From: Candidatus Bathyarchaeota archaeon
GTDB taxonomy: Archaea > Thermoproteota > Bathyarchaeia > Bathyarchaeales > SOJC01
Direction of reading: 5' to 3'
Assembly (NCBI GenBank): GCA_020341775.1
Contig: CP070835.1
Location: 1,857,003-1,921,002, forward strand
DNA length: 64,000 nucleotides
Shown here: positions 42,527-51,064 of the stretch, piece after piece
How positions within the stretch are numbered: the stretch's first letter is position 1
How the letters are laid out: every line of letters starts with the position of its first letter
Made by a program: the position numbers and the translations under genes
The notes under the pieces: model-generated
The model's database searches: none
Seen by the model: the letters and a program-made list of their open reading frames with translations, nothing else
Told to the model about the DNA's origin: nothing

Positions 42527-43426
42527 ATGAAACTCGTACGATTTGCTGTTCCAAGAAAACAGTCTTATGGAGTGATGGCCAAAGACCGAGTGATCTGCTT
42601 GCCTGCCTTGGCAAAAGCTTTGTGTCAACCGTTCCCCAGCACTATCGAAGCTGCAGTTTCCGCAGGAATTAGAGAGGTACACATAGAAAAACTGCTTCAA
42701 AAAGCAACAAAAGCAGTCTTTGAAGAAGCAGTTTGGCCTCTGCAAAAAGTGCAGTTGTTGGCGCCGATTGCGAAACCTCCAAAAATCGTCTGTTTAGGCT
42801 TGAATTACAGAGACCATGCCGCAGAGCAAGGAAAACTGCCCGCGGAGGAACCAATAATCTTCATGAAGCCCAGTACAGCCATAATAGGTCCGAATGAAGA
42901 TGTTATCAAGCCTTGCTTCGTTGAACAGCTTGACTACGAAGCAGAACTTGCTGTTATAATAGGCAAACGCTCGAAAAACATTTCAGTCAAAGACGCTGAG
43001 ATGTGCATCTTTGGGTACACGGTTTTCAATGATGTTTCAGCTAGAGACATCCAATTCCGAGACACACAATGGACCAGAGGAAAATGCTTCGATACTTTTG
43101 CACCTACCGGTCCCTGCATCACCCTGGCAGACCAAATCGCAGATCCAGCAAATTTGCAGGTTCGGACATGGATTAACAGGGAGCTGAGGCAGAACTCGAA
43201 CACGAACAACATGGTATTCAATGTTTATCAGATTGTCCACAATATCAGTTGGGGGATGACGCTTGAGCCTTGCGACATTATTGCAACAGGCACCCCAGCG
43301 GGAGTGGGGTTTGCCATGAAGCCCGAACCAAAGTTTCTCAAAAACGGAGATCTCATCGAGATAGAAATCGAATCTATAGGAACTTTAAGAAATCGGGTTG
43401 CGGAACAATATCGCGTGCATTGTTGA
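42527..43426 (+). CDS. Fumarylacetoacetate hydrolase family protein
   Basis: The 299-residue protein has the FAH C-terminal fold: VCLGLNYRDHAAE, PIIFMKPSTAIIGP, LDYEAELAVIIGKR with the metal-binding Glu, YTVFNDVSARDIQ, and GTPAGVGFAMKP. Archaeal members hydrolyse or decarboxylate acylpyruvate-like 2-oxoacids. The first 80 residues form the usual small N-terminal domain. The substrate is not known. Confidence 0.9.
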   Translation: MKLVRFAVPRKQSYGVMAKDRVICLPALAKALCQPFPSTIEAAVSAGIREVHIEKLLQKATKAVFEEAVWPLQKVQLLAPIAKPPKIVCLGLNYRDHAAEQGKLPAEEPIIFMKPSTAIIGPNEDVIKPCFVEQLDYEAELAVIIGKRSKNISVKDAEMCIFGYTVFNDVSARDIQFRDTQWTRGKCFDTFAPTGPCITLADQIADPANLQVRTWINRELRQNSNTNNMVFNVYQIVHNISWGMTLEPCDIIATGTPAGVGFAMKPEPKFLKNGDLIEIEIESIGTLRNRVAEQYRVHC

Positions 43427-43484
43427 GATAAGTTTAATGGCACCTAACATACTACCTAACTAGTCTCAACCGAGGAGAAGTCTG

Positions 43485-44111
43485 GTGGCTTTCCAACTAA
43501 CACAAAGTGAAGGAGAGTTTCTAGTAAAACTTGCGCGGAAAGCGGTTAGACATTATCTTATGACCGGCAGAATGCTGAACTTGCCTCCAGAGATTGGAGC
43601 GAAGTTGAGCCAACGATGTGGAGTCTTCGTTACGATCAACAGGCAAGCAGACGGCAAGAGAGAGTTGAGAGGGTGCATCGGCTATCCCTATCCAACCACT
43701 ATGCTGGCACAAGCGGTTATTGAATGCGCTTGGACTGCAGCAACCCGAGATCCCCGGTTTCTCCCAGTTTCTGCGGAGGAGCTTGATCAAATTATTTTTG
43801 AAGTTAGCGTGCTTACACCTCCTGAAAAGATTGAAGTAGATACTCCAAAACTACTTCCCTCTGAGATCAAGGTAGGTGAGGATGGGCTCATCATAGAAAG
43901 AGGATCTTCTAAAGGTCTTCTGTTGCCACAAGTGCCTGTAGAATGGGGTTGGAGTGGAGAAGAGTTTCTGAGCCACTGCTGCATAAAAGCCGGTCTACCA
44001 CCCGACAGCTGGCTGATGAAAACTACGGAAGTTTACCGATTCCAAGCGATAATTTTCGAAGAAGAAAGCCCCAGAGGAAGAATAAAGCGTAGGAAGCTTA
44101 ACAGGAAGTAA
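43485..44111 (+). CDS. AMMECR1 domain protein
   Basis: The GTG start at 43485 follows GAGGAGAAG at good distance. The 208-residue protein has the AMMECR1 signature ELRGCIGYPYPT, then AATRDPRF, LLPQVPVEWGWSGEEFL and HCCIKAGLPPDSW. Members are also called AmmeMemoRadiSam system protein A when next to Memo and a radical SAM gene; those partners are absent here. Function is unsettled. The glycosyltransferase gene begins 4 bases downstream. Confidence 0.93.
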   Translation: MAFQLTQSEGEFLVKLARKAVRHYLMTGRMLNLPPEIGAKLSQRCGVFVTINRQADGKRELRGCIGYPYPTTMLAQAVIECAWTAATRDPRFLPVSAEELDQIIFEVSVLTPPEKIEVDTPKLLPSEIKVGEDGLIIERGSSKGLLLPQVPVEWGWSGEEFLSHCCIKAGLPPDSWLMKTTEVYRFQAIIFEEESPRGRIKRRKLNRK

Positions 44112-44115
44112 GTTC

Positions 44116-45303
44116 ATGCGTGTTCAATTTGCCCCAAGCGGAGTCGGTCTAGGACACGCTGGCCGCTGCATCCCCATCGCCCGAGGCCTGCAAGAGCAAA
44201 ATAAGAACACCCAAGTCTTCTTCTCGACGTATCTCGACGCAGTGGACTATGTTCGAACAGAAGGATTCCCCACAGTGGAAATCCCCCCGATGGACTTCAA
44301 AGTCAAACCCGATGGAACTGTAGACTTTAGACGAACAGCTATGAATCCAGGCCCGTTTGTCGCGCCCTTCCACTTTCTAGAGCAAGTGGGCAAGGAAATT
44401 GAAGTCATGGAGACTTTTGAACCTGACGTGGTAGTGTCAGATTCGAGGGCTTCACCCTTGGTTGCAGCAAAGATGCTGGGCATCCCAACCCTATGTATCC
44501 TTAACCAATTTCAGGTAATCATCCCGAGAAGAACGCACTATTTGCGTCTCGCAAAATTCGCAGACGCCATGACGTTGGCAATTCTAGGAAAAATTTGGAC
44601 GAGTGGAATCAAGGTAATGATTCCAGATTTCCCCCAGCCATACACGATATCGACAAACAATCTACGCATCCCCCAAGCTTTCAAGAAAAAAATTCAGCTC
44701 ATCGGCCCAATTTTGCCAGTACATCCTGATGCATTACCAACAAAAGAGCAACTACGCGACAAACTTTGTTTGGACGAGAAAAAATCTGTCGTGTTTGCTC
44801 CTATCAGCGGACCATTGAAAGAACGTGTGTACCTCATAAACATTCTTCAAAAAATCTTCACGAATTTTCCGGATGATTATCAAATCGTTATGTCTCTTGG
44901 GTACCCCGAATCCCAAGCAGTTCCTGTTCGACATGGCAATTTGACAACCTATAAGTGGATTCTTCATCGCTTTGAATACATGAAAGCTTGCGACATCGTG
45001 GTTGCTAGGGCGGGGCATGGAACAATATTGCAGGCAATCTGCTTTGGGAAGCCATCCATCTTGATTCCGACGCCGAGCCATACAGAACAATTAAATAACT
45101 CTAGGAAAGCAGAAAAGCTTGGTGTTGCCTTGACGATTCAACAGGACGCCCTCTCCGTAAAAACGGTTTTATCGACAATTGAGAAGTTTATGGGTAACAA
45201 AAGTTTTTCGGAAAGACTAGTGCAAATCCAAGAGGCCACCGAGATGGTTGATGGGCTAGAAGCCGCCATAAAAGCGACATTGGAAGCAGGAGGAGGGGGA
45301 TGA
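44116..45303 (+). CDS. MurG-like glycosyltransferase
   Basis: The 395-residue protein has a GT-B fold. The N-terminal domain starts with a nucleotide-type loop SGVGLGHAGRCIPIARGL; the C-terminal domain has the sugar-nucleotide site HRFEYMKACDIVVARAGHGTILQAICFGKPSILIP, given here by VARAGHGT and GKPSILIP. This is close to MurG and other GT28-type enzymes. No membrane span is seen. It ends 3 bases before nadC, so co-expression is likely although the pathways differ. Confidence 0.85.
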   Translation: MRVQFAPSGVGLGHAGRCIPIARGLQEQNKNTQVFFSTYLDAVDYVRTEGFPTVEIPPMDFKVKPDGTVDFRRTAMNPGPFVAPFHFLEQVGKEIEVMETFEPDVVVSDSRASPLVAAKMLGIPTLCILNQFQVIIPRRTHYLRLAKFADAMTLAILGKIWTSGIKVMIPDFPQPYTISTNNLRIPQAFKKKIQLIGPILPVHPDALPTKEQLRDKLCLDEKKSVVFAPISGPLKERVYLINILQKIFTNFPDDYQIVMSLGYPESQAVPVRHGNLTTYKWILHRFEYMKACDIVVARAGHGTILQAICFGKPSILIPTPSHTEQLNNSRKAEKLGVALTIQQDALSVKTVLSTIEKFMGNKSFSERLVQIQEATEMVDGLEAAIKATLEAGGGG

Positions 45304-45306
45304 GGC

Positions 45307-46170
45307 ATGTTCCTCCCTGAAAGGATTTTGCAGGAAAAGCTTCGCAAGTTCCTTGAAGAGGATCTTGGGCAAGGCGACTTAACCACGTTTCTCACGATCC
45401 CCAAGGACGTGGTCGTTGACGCTGAGGTTGTGGCCAAAGAAAGAGGATTGGTTGCGGGAGTAGAGGAAGCCCTAGCCTTGTGTGGGAGTCTCAGTTTGCA
45501 GGCTAAAGCCCTAGTGTCAGAAGCAAGTGCAGTTGAACCTGGAACCTGTATATTGCGGATTGCTGGCGATGGCCGAACCCTTCTCTCAACAGAACGAATC
45601 CTTCTTAATCTGCTTTCCAGAATGAGTGGTGTTGCAACCTTGACAAGCCGCTTGGTCGGTAGAATCGAAGTTGCGGGTTATAAGACTAGGTTGGCTTGTA
45701 CCAGAAAGGGGGCGGTGGGCCTTGCTTACTTCGATAAGAAGGCAGCTTTCCTAGGTGGTGGCGATACCCACAGGCTACATCTTGATGACATGATTTTAAT
45801 TAAAGACAATCACTTGAAGATCGTTGGTAGCGTGGAAACTGCAGTGAAAAAAGCTCGAGCAGCCGCTTCATTCTCCAAGAAAATAGAGGTGGAAGTGACG
45901 TCTATTGAGGATGCCTTAGCGGCAGCGAAAGCCAATGCTGACATTGTCATGTTGGACAACTTCTCTCCGAATGAGATAAGGAAAACAGTGGCTTCACTAG
46001 AAGAGGAGGGGGTTAGACGCAAGGTTTTGCTTGAGGCAAGTGGCGGAATAACCGAGGAGAACGTGCTTGAATACGCAGCAACGGACGTGGATATCGTTAG
46101 CATTGGAGAAATCACTCACAGCGTGAAAGCGCTAGACGTGAGCCTTGAAGTGGTCAAAGTTACACGCTGA
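45307..46170 (+). CDS. nadC: Nicotinate-nucleotide pyrophosphorylase (quinolinate phosphoribosyltransferase)
   Basis: The 287-residue protein has the order of NadC: EDLGQGDLTT at the N terminus, ERILLNLLSRMSGVAT, CTRKGA, FLGGGDTHRLHLDDMILIKDNHL and VEVTSIEDALAA, then MLDNFSP and SGGITEENV. The enzyme makes nicotinate mononucleotide from quinolinate and PRPP. One segment is odd: most enzymes have TRKTxPGxR, and here it reads TRKGAVGLA, losing Thr, Pro and Arg of that loop. The Arg-Lys pair remains. It might be a variant for another substrate. Confidence 0.85.
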   Translation: MFLPERILQEKLRKFLEEDLGQGDLTTFLTIPKDVVVDAEVVAKERGLVAGVEEALALCGSLSLQAKALVSEASAVEPGTCILRIAGDGRTLLSTERILLNLLSRMSGVATLTSRLVGRIEVAGYKTRLACTRKGAVGLAYFDKKAAFLGGGDTHRLHLDDMILIKDNHLKIVGSVETAVKKARAAASFSKKIEVEVTSIEDALAAAKANADIVMLDNFSPNEIRKTVASLEEEGVRRKVLLEASGGITEENVLEYAATDVDIVSIGEITHSVKALDVSLEVVKVTR

Positions 46171-46203
46171 GAAGCCATATCGGTTTGATGACTGCGGCCC
46201 CAG

Positions 46204-46743
46204 CTAGCCTCCAATTGAGTTTATTAAAATCCATTCAACTACAGCCGCTAGCAACAAGGTGAAAGCGCATATCGTTATGACTATGCAAGTTCTCGCCGCT
46301 TCTTTTCCGCTTCGTTTTCTGAATATTTGCAGTAGCCAAACGAAGCTCTGACTCATAGCTGCAGAGTAAACAGCGAACTCAAGCCAAACGACGGGATTTA
46401 GAATTAGCACCAAGAAAGTCAGAATGGGCGGCATTCCCTCCGCGACACTCAGGATAGCAATAATGCTTCCTGTGTTGAAGAGGATGAAGCACCCCCAGAA
46501 TATTCCAATAAGTGGAATAAACATGATTAAGGTTAGAGTTAGGTTGTTGCCGAAAATGAAGCGCGGGTCATTGATGCGATCGAATTCTTATTGAAGCTCA
46601 TCTCTGACTTTCTGCGCTTCTGGCGCAGTAATTCTGAAAGCGAAAAGCCCGATCATGGTTGCAACTAGAGCTAGGATAAAAAAACCAGCAGCAATAAAAA
46701 TCCTATTACGCATGTTGAATCTCGTGGTTTTCAGCTTTTCCAT
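46204..46743 (-). pseudogene. SpoIIM-like membrane protein interrupted by one in-frame TAA
   Basis: An ATG at 46743 opens a frame of 51 codons ending at TAA (46588-46590). The same frame continues without another stop for 127 codons to 46204. The first part has a basic start, a membrane span and ITAPEAQKVRDELQ; the second begins EFDRINDPRFIFGNNLTLTLIMFIPLIG in part (FIFGNNLT) and has NTGSII, an LNPVVWLEFAVYSAA span and a last span. Joined, the product of about 179 residues has the layout of archaeal stage II sporulation protein M-like proteins. A single point change or a sequencing error would explain the break. It follows the DUF4152 gene by 11 bases. Confidence 0.6.
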
Positions 46744-46754
46744 AATGCGATTCA

Positions 46755-47441
46755 CTAATGGTCCTTCCGTGGAATTATTCTCAGCACTCGGAAGCCTCTG
46801 GCTCTGGGATTCAACGTCTCTTTTAGTTGAACTGCTTCTAGGACTGCTTTGTTGTCGTCTGCATATCCAGAAACATCGTGTTCAGCAGGCATCAGCGACT
46901 GCAGCGTAACTCTGCGCCGCGCAGTTTTTACACAACACTTCGAAGGTAAGCCTAAAATCTGTTCACCCCGTGTTTGCAGAGCTTGTGAGCAAGCGTAGAG
47001 CACCGCGTGGGCCCCCGTCGTTAGCTCGGCGATTCTCACAGGGACGCTTTCTTTTCCGAGAGCTATAACATCCACGTCGTAGATTCGTTTGATGTCAGTG
47101 GCCAACTTTCGTATTTGAGGCAGTATTCTTAAGACGCTGCTACGAGCTTTACCTCGAAGTTGAACAGGTGAAATCTCCTCAACAAGGAGCCCCCCCATGG
47201 ACATGTCTAAATGAACAATATCCGCTTCTATCTTTCCCAGTAGCTTCTTGCAAAGCTCAAGCTCACGAATGATGAGCGCGTGCCCTTCTTCCACTGGAGA
47301 AAAAATTGGCTCCGCTAGAAAATCATGAGCTCCCCTGTATGGTGGCTCCACCATAACAGCCGTTGTAGCCACTATCTTCAATGGTTCAAAGCGTGAATTC
47401 AACGTGGCTGCGCCCGAGTCTGCTGCGACAACCTTCAACAC
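46755..47441 (-). CDS. DUF4152-like archaeal protein
   Basis: The 228-residue protein opens with VVAADSGAATLNSRFEPLKIVATTAVMVEPPYR in part (VAADSGAA, VEPPYR) and has HLDMSMGG with acidic metal-like residues and VPVRIAELTTGAHA. This agrees with what I recall of DUF4152, an archaeal family of unknown role with an RNase H-like look because of the early Asp and later acidic residues. It is the first of two genes on this strand, followed by the broken SpoIIM-like gene. Confidence 0.6.
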   Translation of the reverse strand: MLKVVAADSGAATLNSRFEPLKIVATTAVMVEPPYRGAHDFLAEPIFSPVEEGHALIIRELELCKKLLGKIEADIVHLDMSMGGLLVEEISPVQLRGKARSSVLRILPQIRKLATDIKRIYDVDVIALGKESVPVRIAELTTGAHAVLYACSQALQTRGEQILGLPSKCCVKTARRRVTLQSLMPAEHDVSGYADDNKAVLEAVQLKETLNPRARGFRVLRIIPRKDH

Positions 47442-47512
47442 TACACACCAAGCCTAGATAGGACGATGCAGATTTAACCCTTAGCACAAGACTCAAGAAC
47501 GAGTGAAGATCG

Positions 47513-48133
47513 CTAATGTCGCCTTTTTAATCCCATGCCAAGGACGAACACCTCAGCACTTCTGGCTCGGCTTGCCTTTGGTTTTATTATCTCAACCCGT
47601 GCGAACAGCTGTGTAAGTTCTTCAACGAAGTCTTTTAGCATGTCGCCTTGGAAAGCCTTCACGAAAAAGTTTCCCCCCTTTCTTAAGAAGTTCAACGCAA
47701 GAATCATAGATTTACGAGCTAGATCTATTTGTCGAGCGTGGTCAACCTCCCAGACGCCCGAAACATTAGGCGAAACGTCTGAAATAACGACATCAGCTTG
47801 GGCGGGCAGGATCTGCTCAATCTGCTTTTGGATTTCGATGGCATCTAGGTTTCCCACAAACGTGTAGACGTTGGTTTCTTTCAGGGGATCGATTGGCTTC
47901 AAGTCGACCCCCAAAACGAAGCCTTCTTCGCCTACGATTTTTCGACTGGCCTGCATCCAACCACCCGGCGCTGCACCCAAATCGATTACCACGTCGCCTT
48001 TGTTCAAAAATCTGTATTTCGACACTGCCTGCAACAGTTTGTACGCCGCTCGCGATCGATACTTGTCTTTTTTGGCTTTTCTGTAAAAATAGTCTCGCTT
48101 TCTTTCTCTTGCCCACGCTTCGGGCAACCTCAA
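47513..48133 (-). CDS. rlmE: RlmE/FtsJ-type rRNA 2'-O-methyltransferase
   Basis: The 206-residue enzyme has YRSRAAYKLL with the first Lys of the catalytic tetrad, SAM motif IDLGAAPGGWMQAS, ISDVSPNVSG with the catalytic Asp, and FFVKAFQGD with the second Lys. It methylates ribose 2'-O in 23S rRNA (U2552 in E. coli numbering) or a related position. Its start overlaps the stop of the TFE-beta-like gene by four bases. Confidence 0.94.
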   Translation of the reverse strand: MRLPEAWARERKRDYFYRKAKKDKYRSRAAYKLLQAVSKYRFLNKGDVVIDLGAAPGGWMQASRKIVGEEGFVLGVDLKPIDPLKETNVYTFVGNLDAIEIQKQIEQILPAQADVVISDVSPNVSGVWEVDHARQIDLARKSMILALNFLRKGGNFFVKAFQGDMLKDFVEELTQLFARVEIIKPKASRARSAEVFVLGMGLKRRH

Positions 48134-48507
48134 CTGTCACCCTGCACCGAAGCCTCTCCCTCAATTAAGCTGTAGAGCCATTCAGTGAGACTTTCGCAGT
48201 CGTTTGGTGACGTCGCACCGTAAGCGCCACATTGAATGTTCTCAGAACAGCTAAGGCATGGACAGTCTACTATCGAATTTATCGACGCTGGCTTTCTTTT
48301 AGGATATAACCTATAGGTCCACCTTCCCTCGAAAAGCTCGCGCTCACGGCGTATAAGACCCTTGGTTTCGAGTTTGAGGGCTACTCGAGAGCCCTCTCTA
48401 CTGCTAGCGTCAAGTTTCCGCCACAAGTCAGATTGAAGCACTCCTTCATCACCATTGTTGGCAATGTATTGCAGAGCTTTATGTTCAAAGTCAATACGTT
48501 TAGGCAT
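48130..48507 (-). CDS. TFE-beta/RPC34-like winged helix with iron-sulfur motif
   Basis: The 125-residue protein has an N-terminal extended winged helix (about 8-70: VLQSDLWRKLDASSREGSRVALKL in part, ending in WTYRLYPK). The C-terminal part carries cysteines at 82, 84, 87, 93 and 104, in the arrangement CPCLSC, then C, then SPNDCESLTEWL. Human RPC39 (POLR3F) has C..C....C with ISPSNC and TEWL at its end. That places the protein with archaeal TFE-beta, the partner of TFE-alpha in opening promoter DNA; its cubane 4Fe-4S cluster uses these cysteines. No TFE-alpha is in the window. Confidence 0.72.
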   Translation of the reverse strand: MPKRIDFEHKALQYIANNGDEGVLQSDLWRKLDASSREGSRVALKLETKGLIRRERELFEGRWTYRLYPKRKPASINSIVDCPCLSCSENIQCGAYGATSPNDCESLTEWLYSLIEGEASVQGDS

Positions 48508-48610
48508 TTCTCTCGGTTCCTTCAGCCTTCACCATAAAAATACGCTGTCTAAGAATAAAAATATGTAGGCACAAAACGTTCACACTAAATGTTGAAGTAT
48601 TCTGAGAAGT

Positions 48611-48618
48611 GTTTAAAC
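48611..48618 (+). promoter_or_regulatory. TATA box ahead of kae1
   Basis: GTTTAAAC, a palindrome, lies so that transcription would start near 48640, about 16 bases ahead of the proposed kae1 start. It is the only good candidate in this divergent gap. Confidence 0.4.
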
Positions 48619-48655
48619 CTAACAATCGTGTTTAGCTTATGGATGGTCGAATCTG

Positions 48656-49687
48656 TTGCAGAGAGATGGTTCCCCACATGCGTTCTGTTTGGGCATAGAG
48701 GCTACCGCAGACGATTTCAGCGTTGGCATACTCAGCTTTGAAGGAACAGTTCTTGCCAACGTGAGTATCGCCTTCATGTCTGAAACTGGTGGCATCCACC
48801 CCCGAGAGGCCGCGCGGCATCATGCAAAAGTTGCAGGCACTGCAATAATTAAGGCCTTTCAAAAAGCGAACATCGGATCCCAAGACGTAGCTGTGATTGC
48901 TTTCTCTCAAGGTCCTGGCTTGGGGCCTTGTCTTCGCACAGGCGCGACCGCTGCTCGCGCTTTAGCTTCATATCTTGATGTTCCGCTGGTGGGTGTTAAT
49001 CACTGCGTGGCTCATGTTGAAATCGGCAAACTCGTAACTGGTGCTAAAGACCCGACCACTTTGTATGTTTCAGGCGGAAACACCATTGTTTCGGCCTTCG
49101 GCGGTGGGCGCTATCGTATTTTCGGCGAAACTCTAGACATCGCCGTGGGTAACTGCTTAGACGTTTTTGCCAGAGAAGCTGGACTGTGCCAGACTGAAGG
49201 GAAGCCTTTTGGCGCTATTGTGGAGGCTCTTGCCAAAGAAGGAGAAGAGCTTGTTGAGTTGCCATACAGCGTCAAAGGCATGGACATGTCCTTCAGTGGA
49301 CTCCTGACCGCTGCCGTCAGGTCCCTTAAAAGTCGAAAGCACAGGCTTGAAGATCTTTGCTATAGTCTGCAGGAACAGGCTTTTTCTATGCTTACCGAAG
49401 TCACCGAACGCGCTTTGGCCCACACTGAAAAACGGGAAATTCTTCTAACCGGCGGTGTTGGGGCAAACAGACGACTGCAGACAATGTTGAAAACAGTCGC
49501 CCAAGAACATGGAAGCCGTTTTTGCAGAGTGCCAACCCAGTATGCTTTAGACAATGGCGCCATGATTGCTTGGACAGGCATCCTTGGCTTCAAACACGGT
49601 TTAATCACGCCTGTCGAAGAAAGTTTTGTCCGATTGAAGTGGAGATTGGATGAAGTAAACGTGCCATGGGTCGAAGAATTATGCTGA
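48656..49687 (+). CDS. kae1: tRNA N6-threonylcarbamoyladenosine synthase, KEOPS subunit Kae1
   Basis: The 343-residue protein begins CLGIEATADDFSVGI after about ten extra residues from the TTG start. It shows HPREAARHHA with the metal-binding His pair, FSQGPGLGPCL, VNHCVAHVEIG, TLYVSGGNT, GMDMSFSGLL and LTGGVGANRRLQ, all Kae1 signatures. It transfers the threonylcarbamoyl group to A37 of ANN-decoding tRNAs within KEOPS. Bud32 overlaps its end and Pcc1 is 3.3 kb downstream on the same strand. Cgi121 is not here. Confidence 0.97.
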   Translation: MQRDGSPHAFCLGIEATADDFSVGILSFEGTVLANVSIAFMSETGGIHPREAARHHAKVAGTAIIKAFQKANIGSQDVAVIAFSQGPGLGPCLRTGATAARALASYLDVPLVGVNHCVAHVEIGKLVTGAKDPTTLYVSGGNTIVSAFGGGRYRIFGETLDIAVGNCLDVFAREAGLCQTEGKPFGAIVEALAKEGEELVELPYSVKGMDMSFSGLLTAAVRSLKSRKHRLEDLCYSLQEQAFSMLTEVTERALAHTEKREILLTGGVGANRRLQTMLKTVAQEHGSRFCRVPTQYALDNGAMIAWTGILGFKHGLITPVEESFVRLKWRLDEVNVPWVEELC

Positions 49688-50328
49688 TCAAAAAAGGCGC
49701 GGAAGCAAGTCTTTTTCTCGAAGAGTGGCAAGGCCAAAAAGTAGTTATGAAGCGACGTCTCCCAAAAAAATATCGGCTTCCCGAAATAGATAGGCGTATT
49801 CGTTCCTACAGAACCATCCACGAATCCCAGCTTCTTCATCACGCAAAGCAGGCAGGAGTTCCAACACCTACAATTTTCTTGATCGACTTGGCTAATTCGA
49901 ACATTATTATGGAATTTGTTGAGGGCAAACAGCTGAAACAAATTCTAGAACAACTCCCACCCGATGAACGGAGAGATCTGAACAGGCATATCGGTCGCCT
50001 TATTGGACAGCTTCATCATGACGGAATCATTCACGGCGACCTTACAACCTCCAACATGATTCTCACTCCAAGTGACAAAGTCGTTTTTGTCGATTTTGGG
50101 CTTGGAGAAAAAACCGTTGAACTCGAATTGAAGGGCGTTGATCTTCACCTTATGAAGAGAGCATATCAAAGTACCCATTTCCGCTTCGCAAAGGATTGTT
50201 TCCGAGCTGTTTTGGAAGGCTACGCGCTAGTAGTCGGAGGCGATGAAGCGAAAAGGGTGCTGGACAAGATCAGGGAGATTGAACAACGAGGCCGATACAT
50301 CTCGGAAAGGAGAAAAACAGAGCAATGA
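49681..50328 (+). CDS. bud32: KEOPS kinase Bud32
   Basis: I start at the ATG 49681, which overlaps the kae1 stop (ATGCTGA) and gives MLIKKGAEASLF, the usual beginning; an ATG at 49666 would add five residues. The 215-residue small kinase has VVMKRRLPKKYRLPEID, LANSNIIMEFVEG, IIHGDLTTSNMIL and VFVDFGLGEKT, with Asp-Gly replaced by DFG-like DFGLG. It is the ATPase of KEOPS that regulates Kae1. In some archaea the two are fused; here they are separate but overlapping. Confidence 0.96.
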   Translation: MLIKKGAEASLFLEEWQGQKVVMKRRLPKKYRLPEIDRRIRSYRTIHESQLLHHAKQAGVPTPTIFLIDLANSNIIMEFVEGKQLKQILEQLPPDERRDLNRHIGRLIGQLHHDGIIHGDLTTSNMILTPSDKVVFVDFGLGEKTVELELKGVDLHLMKRAYQSTHFRFAKDCFRAVLEGYALVVGGDEAKRVLDKIREIEQRGRYISERRKTEQ

Positions 50329-50443
50329 AGAATGTTGGTACACGTTCACCTTCTCAAGCTGACGGAAAACTGGCAGCCAATCAGAACACTTGGCGAGAAT
50401 GCTCCGAATATCTCGAACTCCACATGGGAAGTGTTGAAATTCT

Positions 50444-51037
50444 GTGACTTCCCCAGCCAATTTCCCCCGAGGCACCGTGGCATTCCTGGTGACAAGCAAC
50501 ACCCATAAGTTCAACGAAGCCCGCCACATCCTAGGAACGTTCAGAATAGCCACAGCAATGTTGAAAAGAATCGATCCCGTCGAAATCCAAGATGACAACA
50601 TAGAGAATGTGGCCAAGGTAAGCGCCATCGACGCTGCTCAAAAGTGTAATCTGCCTGTTGTAGTGGAAGATGCAGGGTTGTCCGTCCGGGCTTTGGATGG
50701 TTTTCCAGGACCCTATTCCTCATACATCTTCAAAACAATAGGCAACGATGGCATTCTAAAGCTGATGGAGAACACGGCTGAAAGAGATGCACACTTCCAG
50801 TCAGTCGTAGCCTTTATGGAGTCTACAATGCGCTACCCGCTCTGCTTCACAGGAGAAGCTGAAGGAGAAGTCACCCACAAAAAACGGGGAACCCACGGTT
50901 TCGGTTTTGACTCAATCTTCAGCCCTTTAAATTCGCCAAAAACTTTTGCTGAGATGACCCTAGAGGAAAAAACACAAAACTCGCATCGCGCATCAGCCTT
51001 TGCGAAATTCGCCTTATGGTACAAAACGAACCTGTGA
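50444..51037 (+). CDS. rdgB: XTP/dITP diphosphatase (RdgB/HAM1)
   Basis: From a GTG at 50444 the protein has 197 residues. It has VTSNTHKFNEAR at the N terminus, VVVEDAGLSVRALDGFPGPYSSYI in part (EDAGLSVRAL, GFPGPYSS), GTHGFGFDSIF and the C-terminal SHRASAF. It removes non-canonical purine nucleoside triphosphates. The 115 bases before it hold no recognised gene. It lies in the KEOPS-ribosomal run. Confidence 0.95.
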   Translation: MTSPANFPRGTVAFLVTSNTHKFNEARHILGTFRIATAMLKRIDPVEIQDDNIENVAKVSAIDAAQKCNLPVVVEDAGLSVRALDGFPGPYSSYIFKTIGNDGILKLMENTAERDAHFQSVVAFMESTMRYPLCFTGEAEGEVTHKKRGTHGFGFDSIFSPLNSPKTFAEMTLEEKTQNSHRASAFAKFALWYKTNL

Positions 51038-51064
51038 ACCTCAGAAGTTTTAAATATTCGCAGT

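Noticed and set aside
46588..46590. Recoding of the stop as pyrrolysine or selenocysteine
   Set aside because: Pyrrolysine uses TAG and selenocysteine TGA; this stop is TAA, so neither known recoding fits.
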